From the NCBI GenBank assembly GCA_027886925.1, contig JAPCJN010000040.1, positions 330-14,461 on the forward strand: 14,132 nucleotides of DNA, in the 5' to 3' direction. Position numbers and translations under genes: made by a program. The DNA comes from Nitrososphaerota archaeon (GTDB taxonomy: Archaea; Thermoproteota; Nitrososphaeria; Nitrososphaerales; UBA183). Positions within the stretch are counted from its first letter, which is position 1; every line of letters starts with the position of its first letter. The notes under the pieces are model-generated. The model made no database searches, was not told the DNA's origin, and saw only the letters and a list, made by a program, of their open reading frames with translations. Below, piece by piece: positions 13,220-14,132 of this stretch.

Positions 13220-13252
13220 CATCCGCCCCTTCGATGCACCGGCGTCTATGAA

Positions 13253-13265
13253 GTAACAGAGTTAC
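13253..13265. repeat. Short perfect inverted repeat between nuclease and DUF99 genes
   Basis: GTAACAGAGTTAC is a 5-bp perfect inverted repeat with a 3-nt spacer, about 34 bp upstream of the DUF99 TATA box. Its half-site resembles the TAAC/GTTA arms of the operators at 4183-4212, but the spacing differs (N3 against N5). Function is unknown and chance is possible. Confidence 0.3.
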
Positions 13266-13307
13266 GGAAATCCAATATGACCTGAAGGCATTTGACTGAG
13301 ACGCCGT

Positions 13308-13880
13308 TCAGAGAACCCTGAGGTTCTCGTCGAACCTGCTGACGTTGTTGAGGAAGTCGCGCATCGCAAAAACGGGCACGACCGGCACGCCAAGGACGAC
13401 CCGCGTGGGCGCGTCCAGCATCGTGAACACGGCCGGTAGGATTCCCTCGCGCAATCCCAGCTTCTTCTTGTAGTGAGAGGTCCGCTCTATCTGCGACCTG
13501 ACTATTCGCTCGAGAGTCGAGTCGGAGAAGCTCTTTCCCCAATGCTTGCAATCGACCGAGAGGCTCAGGTCGGGCGACCTTGCAACAATGTCTATCTGCC
13601 TTCTGGGCTTCGTGATGACTACGTTGCGCTTCACGGCGTACCCGTTGGCTTCGAGGAGGCCTCCGCAGAAGGTTTCAAACTCCACCCAGGTCAGGAAGGC
13701 TCCGACGGTCTCCGGCGGCACGCCCGTCTTTATCAGCGCCACGGCCGCTATGACCCGGTCCGCGTTCCCGCCTCTCGGGAGACCGAGCTGCAAGGATAGC
13801 TCTTCGACGAGAGCCTCCGCCCTCGACTCGCCCCTTGCTTTCGTCACTAGCCGCCGGTACAGCGGGTCCTGCGAATCCAA
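13308..13880 (-). CDS. PD-(D/E)XK nuclease-like protein (Mrr/restriction-endonuclease-like)
   Basis: Probable DNA-cleaving or DNA-binding protein with the restriction-endonuclease-like fold. In the 190-residue protein a helical N-terminal region (1-60) precedes the core. FLTWVEFETFCGGLLEANGY (62-81) supplies the helix with acidic E67/E69. RRQIDIVA (93-100) contributes D97. LSVDCKHW (107-114) gives the D110-x-K112 pair. Together these form the E...D...D-x-K pattern of Mrr-like enzymes. A Q130/Y137 pair follows in the next helix. The TTG at 13880 is the first usable start after an in-frame stop. No methyltransferase or specificity subunit is adjacent, so it is not a visible restriction system. 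A housekeeping repair role, as for many archaeal Mrr-like proteins, or a stand-alone defence role are both possible. Confidence 0.75.
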   Translation of the reverse strand: MDSQDPLYRRLVTKARGESRAEALVEELSLQLGLPRGGNADRVIAAVALIKTGVPPETVGAFLTWVEFETFCGGLLEANGYAVKRNVVITKPRRQIDIVARSPDLSLSVDCKHWGKSFSDSTLERIVRSQIERTSHYKKKLGLREGILPAVFTMLDAPTRVVLGVPVVPVFAMRDFLNNVSRFDENLRVL

Positions 13881-13902
13881 GTCCCGAGATGCGAATCCTA
13901 GG

Positions 13903-13911
13903 CGTATGTAA
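13903..13911 (-). promoter_or_regulatory. Weak TATA-like element for the nuclease gene
   Basis: The minus strand reads CTTACATAC about 25 nt before the TTG at 13880, which would make a leaderless mRNA. The match is poor. Nothing else promoter-like or coding is seen between 13881 and 14032. Confidence 0.25.
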
Positions 13912-14032
13912 GCTGCTCTTGACCTCCGCGCCGGTCCAAGATGAGGGAACCCTCAGGGTGCAAGAATAGAAAACCGTAGAGTAGGAGCGAAGTCGGTCTT
14001 TCGTCCCTATCGCGTTCAGCTACCGAACTTGG

Positions 14033-14132
14033 TCAGGACTGCGCCGAAAACTGCGGGAAACCGCGCCTACGGGCCGAACCGATGGCGATGATTGAGACGG
14101 TGGCGATGGTCACTATGACGATGCCGCCAAGG
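14033..14132 (-). CDS. Probable C-terminal fragment of a membrane-anchored protein (5' part outside window)
   Basis: One minus-strand frame runs from the window edge to a TGA at 14033-14035, giving 32 residues. It begins LGGIVIVTIATVSIIAIG, a near-ideal single membrane helix, followed by SARRRGFPQFSAQS, with three arginines right after the helix. This is the usual form of a C-terminal anchor on an archaeal surface or secreted protein, with the bulk of the protein outside. Composition is the only evidence, and the fragment is too short to name. It would be transcribed toward the nuclease gene, 152 nt away. Confidence 0.5.
   Translation of the reverse strand, partial: LGGIVIVTIATVSIIAIGSARRRGFPQFSAQS

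Noticed and set aside
1..14132. CRISPR arrays, insertion sequences, integrase or att sites, rRNA or tRNA genes
   Set aside because: I saw no regular direct repeats, transposase or integrase motifs, or RNA gene signatures on either strand.

Overview
This is a GC-rich archaeal window (roughly 60% GC by eye). Archaeal markers are a class I lysyl-tRNA synthetase, an archaeal Cdc48, ABCE1, a Trm5-type tRNA methyltransferase, a DUF99 protein, TATA-type promoters and many TTG starts (8 of 13 start calls). A membrane Rieske/cytochrome b pair beside a blue-copper protein suggests an aerobic or otherwise respiring lineage, perhaps Nitrososphaeria-like. That assignment is inference only, since no rRNA or ammonia-oxidation gene is present.

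Layout. (1) 1-1405, minus: class I LysRS, 3' end cut by the window edge, with its own TATA box. (2) 1486-4180, minus: hsp20 then cdc48, a two-gene proteostasis operon. (3) 4181-4245: a compact divergent promoter with two tandem 15-bp palindromes and one TATA element serving both directions. (4) 4246-9054, plus: a winged-helix regulator, SurE, an unrecognised membrane protein with two CxxC pairs, ABCE1 and a Trm5/TYW2-family methyltransferase, with gaps of 3, 34, 18 and 62 nt, so probably one operon. (5) 9063-11526, minus: a Rieske protein then a cytochrome b with b6-type haem spacing. (6) 11736-12605, plus, divergent: a membrane-anchored protein with two blue-copper domains. (7) 12586-13176, minus: a DUF99 protein, converging on and overlapping the cupredoxin by 20 nt. 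(8) 13308-13880, minus: an orphan PD-(D/E)XK nuclease-like protein. (9) 14033-14132, minus: probable C-terminal end of a membrane-anchored protein entering from the right edge.

How the parts fit. The regulator next to hsp20-cdc48 resembles the heat-shock regulators HSR1 (Archaeoglobus) and Phr (Pyrococcus). The better palindrome contains TAAC-N5-GTTA, the core of the HSR1 motif CTAAC-N5-GTTAG. The regulator probably represses itself and the divergent chaperone operon. If its operon is one transcript, heat-shock control would also reach a nucleotidase, a ribosome-recycling factor and a tRNA modification enzyme. The second module (Rieske, cytochrome b, double cupredoxin) looks like a quinol-oxidising bc/b6f-type complex plus its copper electron acceptor, transcribed from a divergent intergenic region of 209 bp.

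No rRNA, tRNA, CRISPR array, transposase or phage gene is visible. No gene-free stretch exceeds 300 bases. The longest are 11527-11735 (divergent promoter region), 13881-14032 (a weak promoter at most) and 13177-13307 (a promoter and a small inverted repeat).
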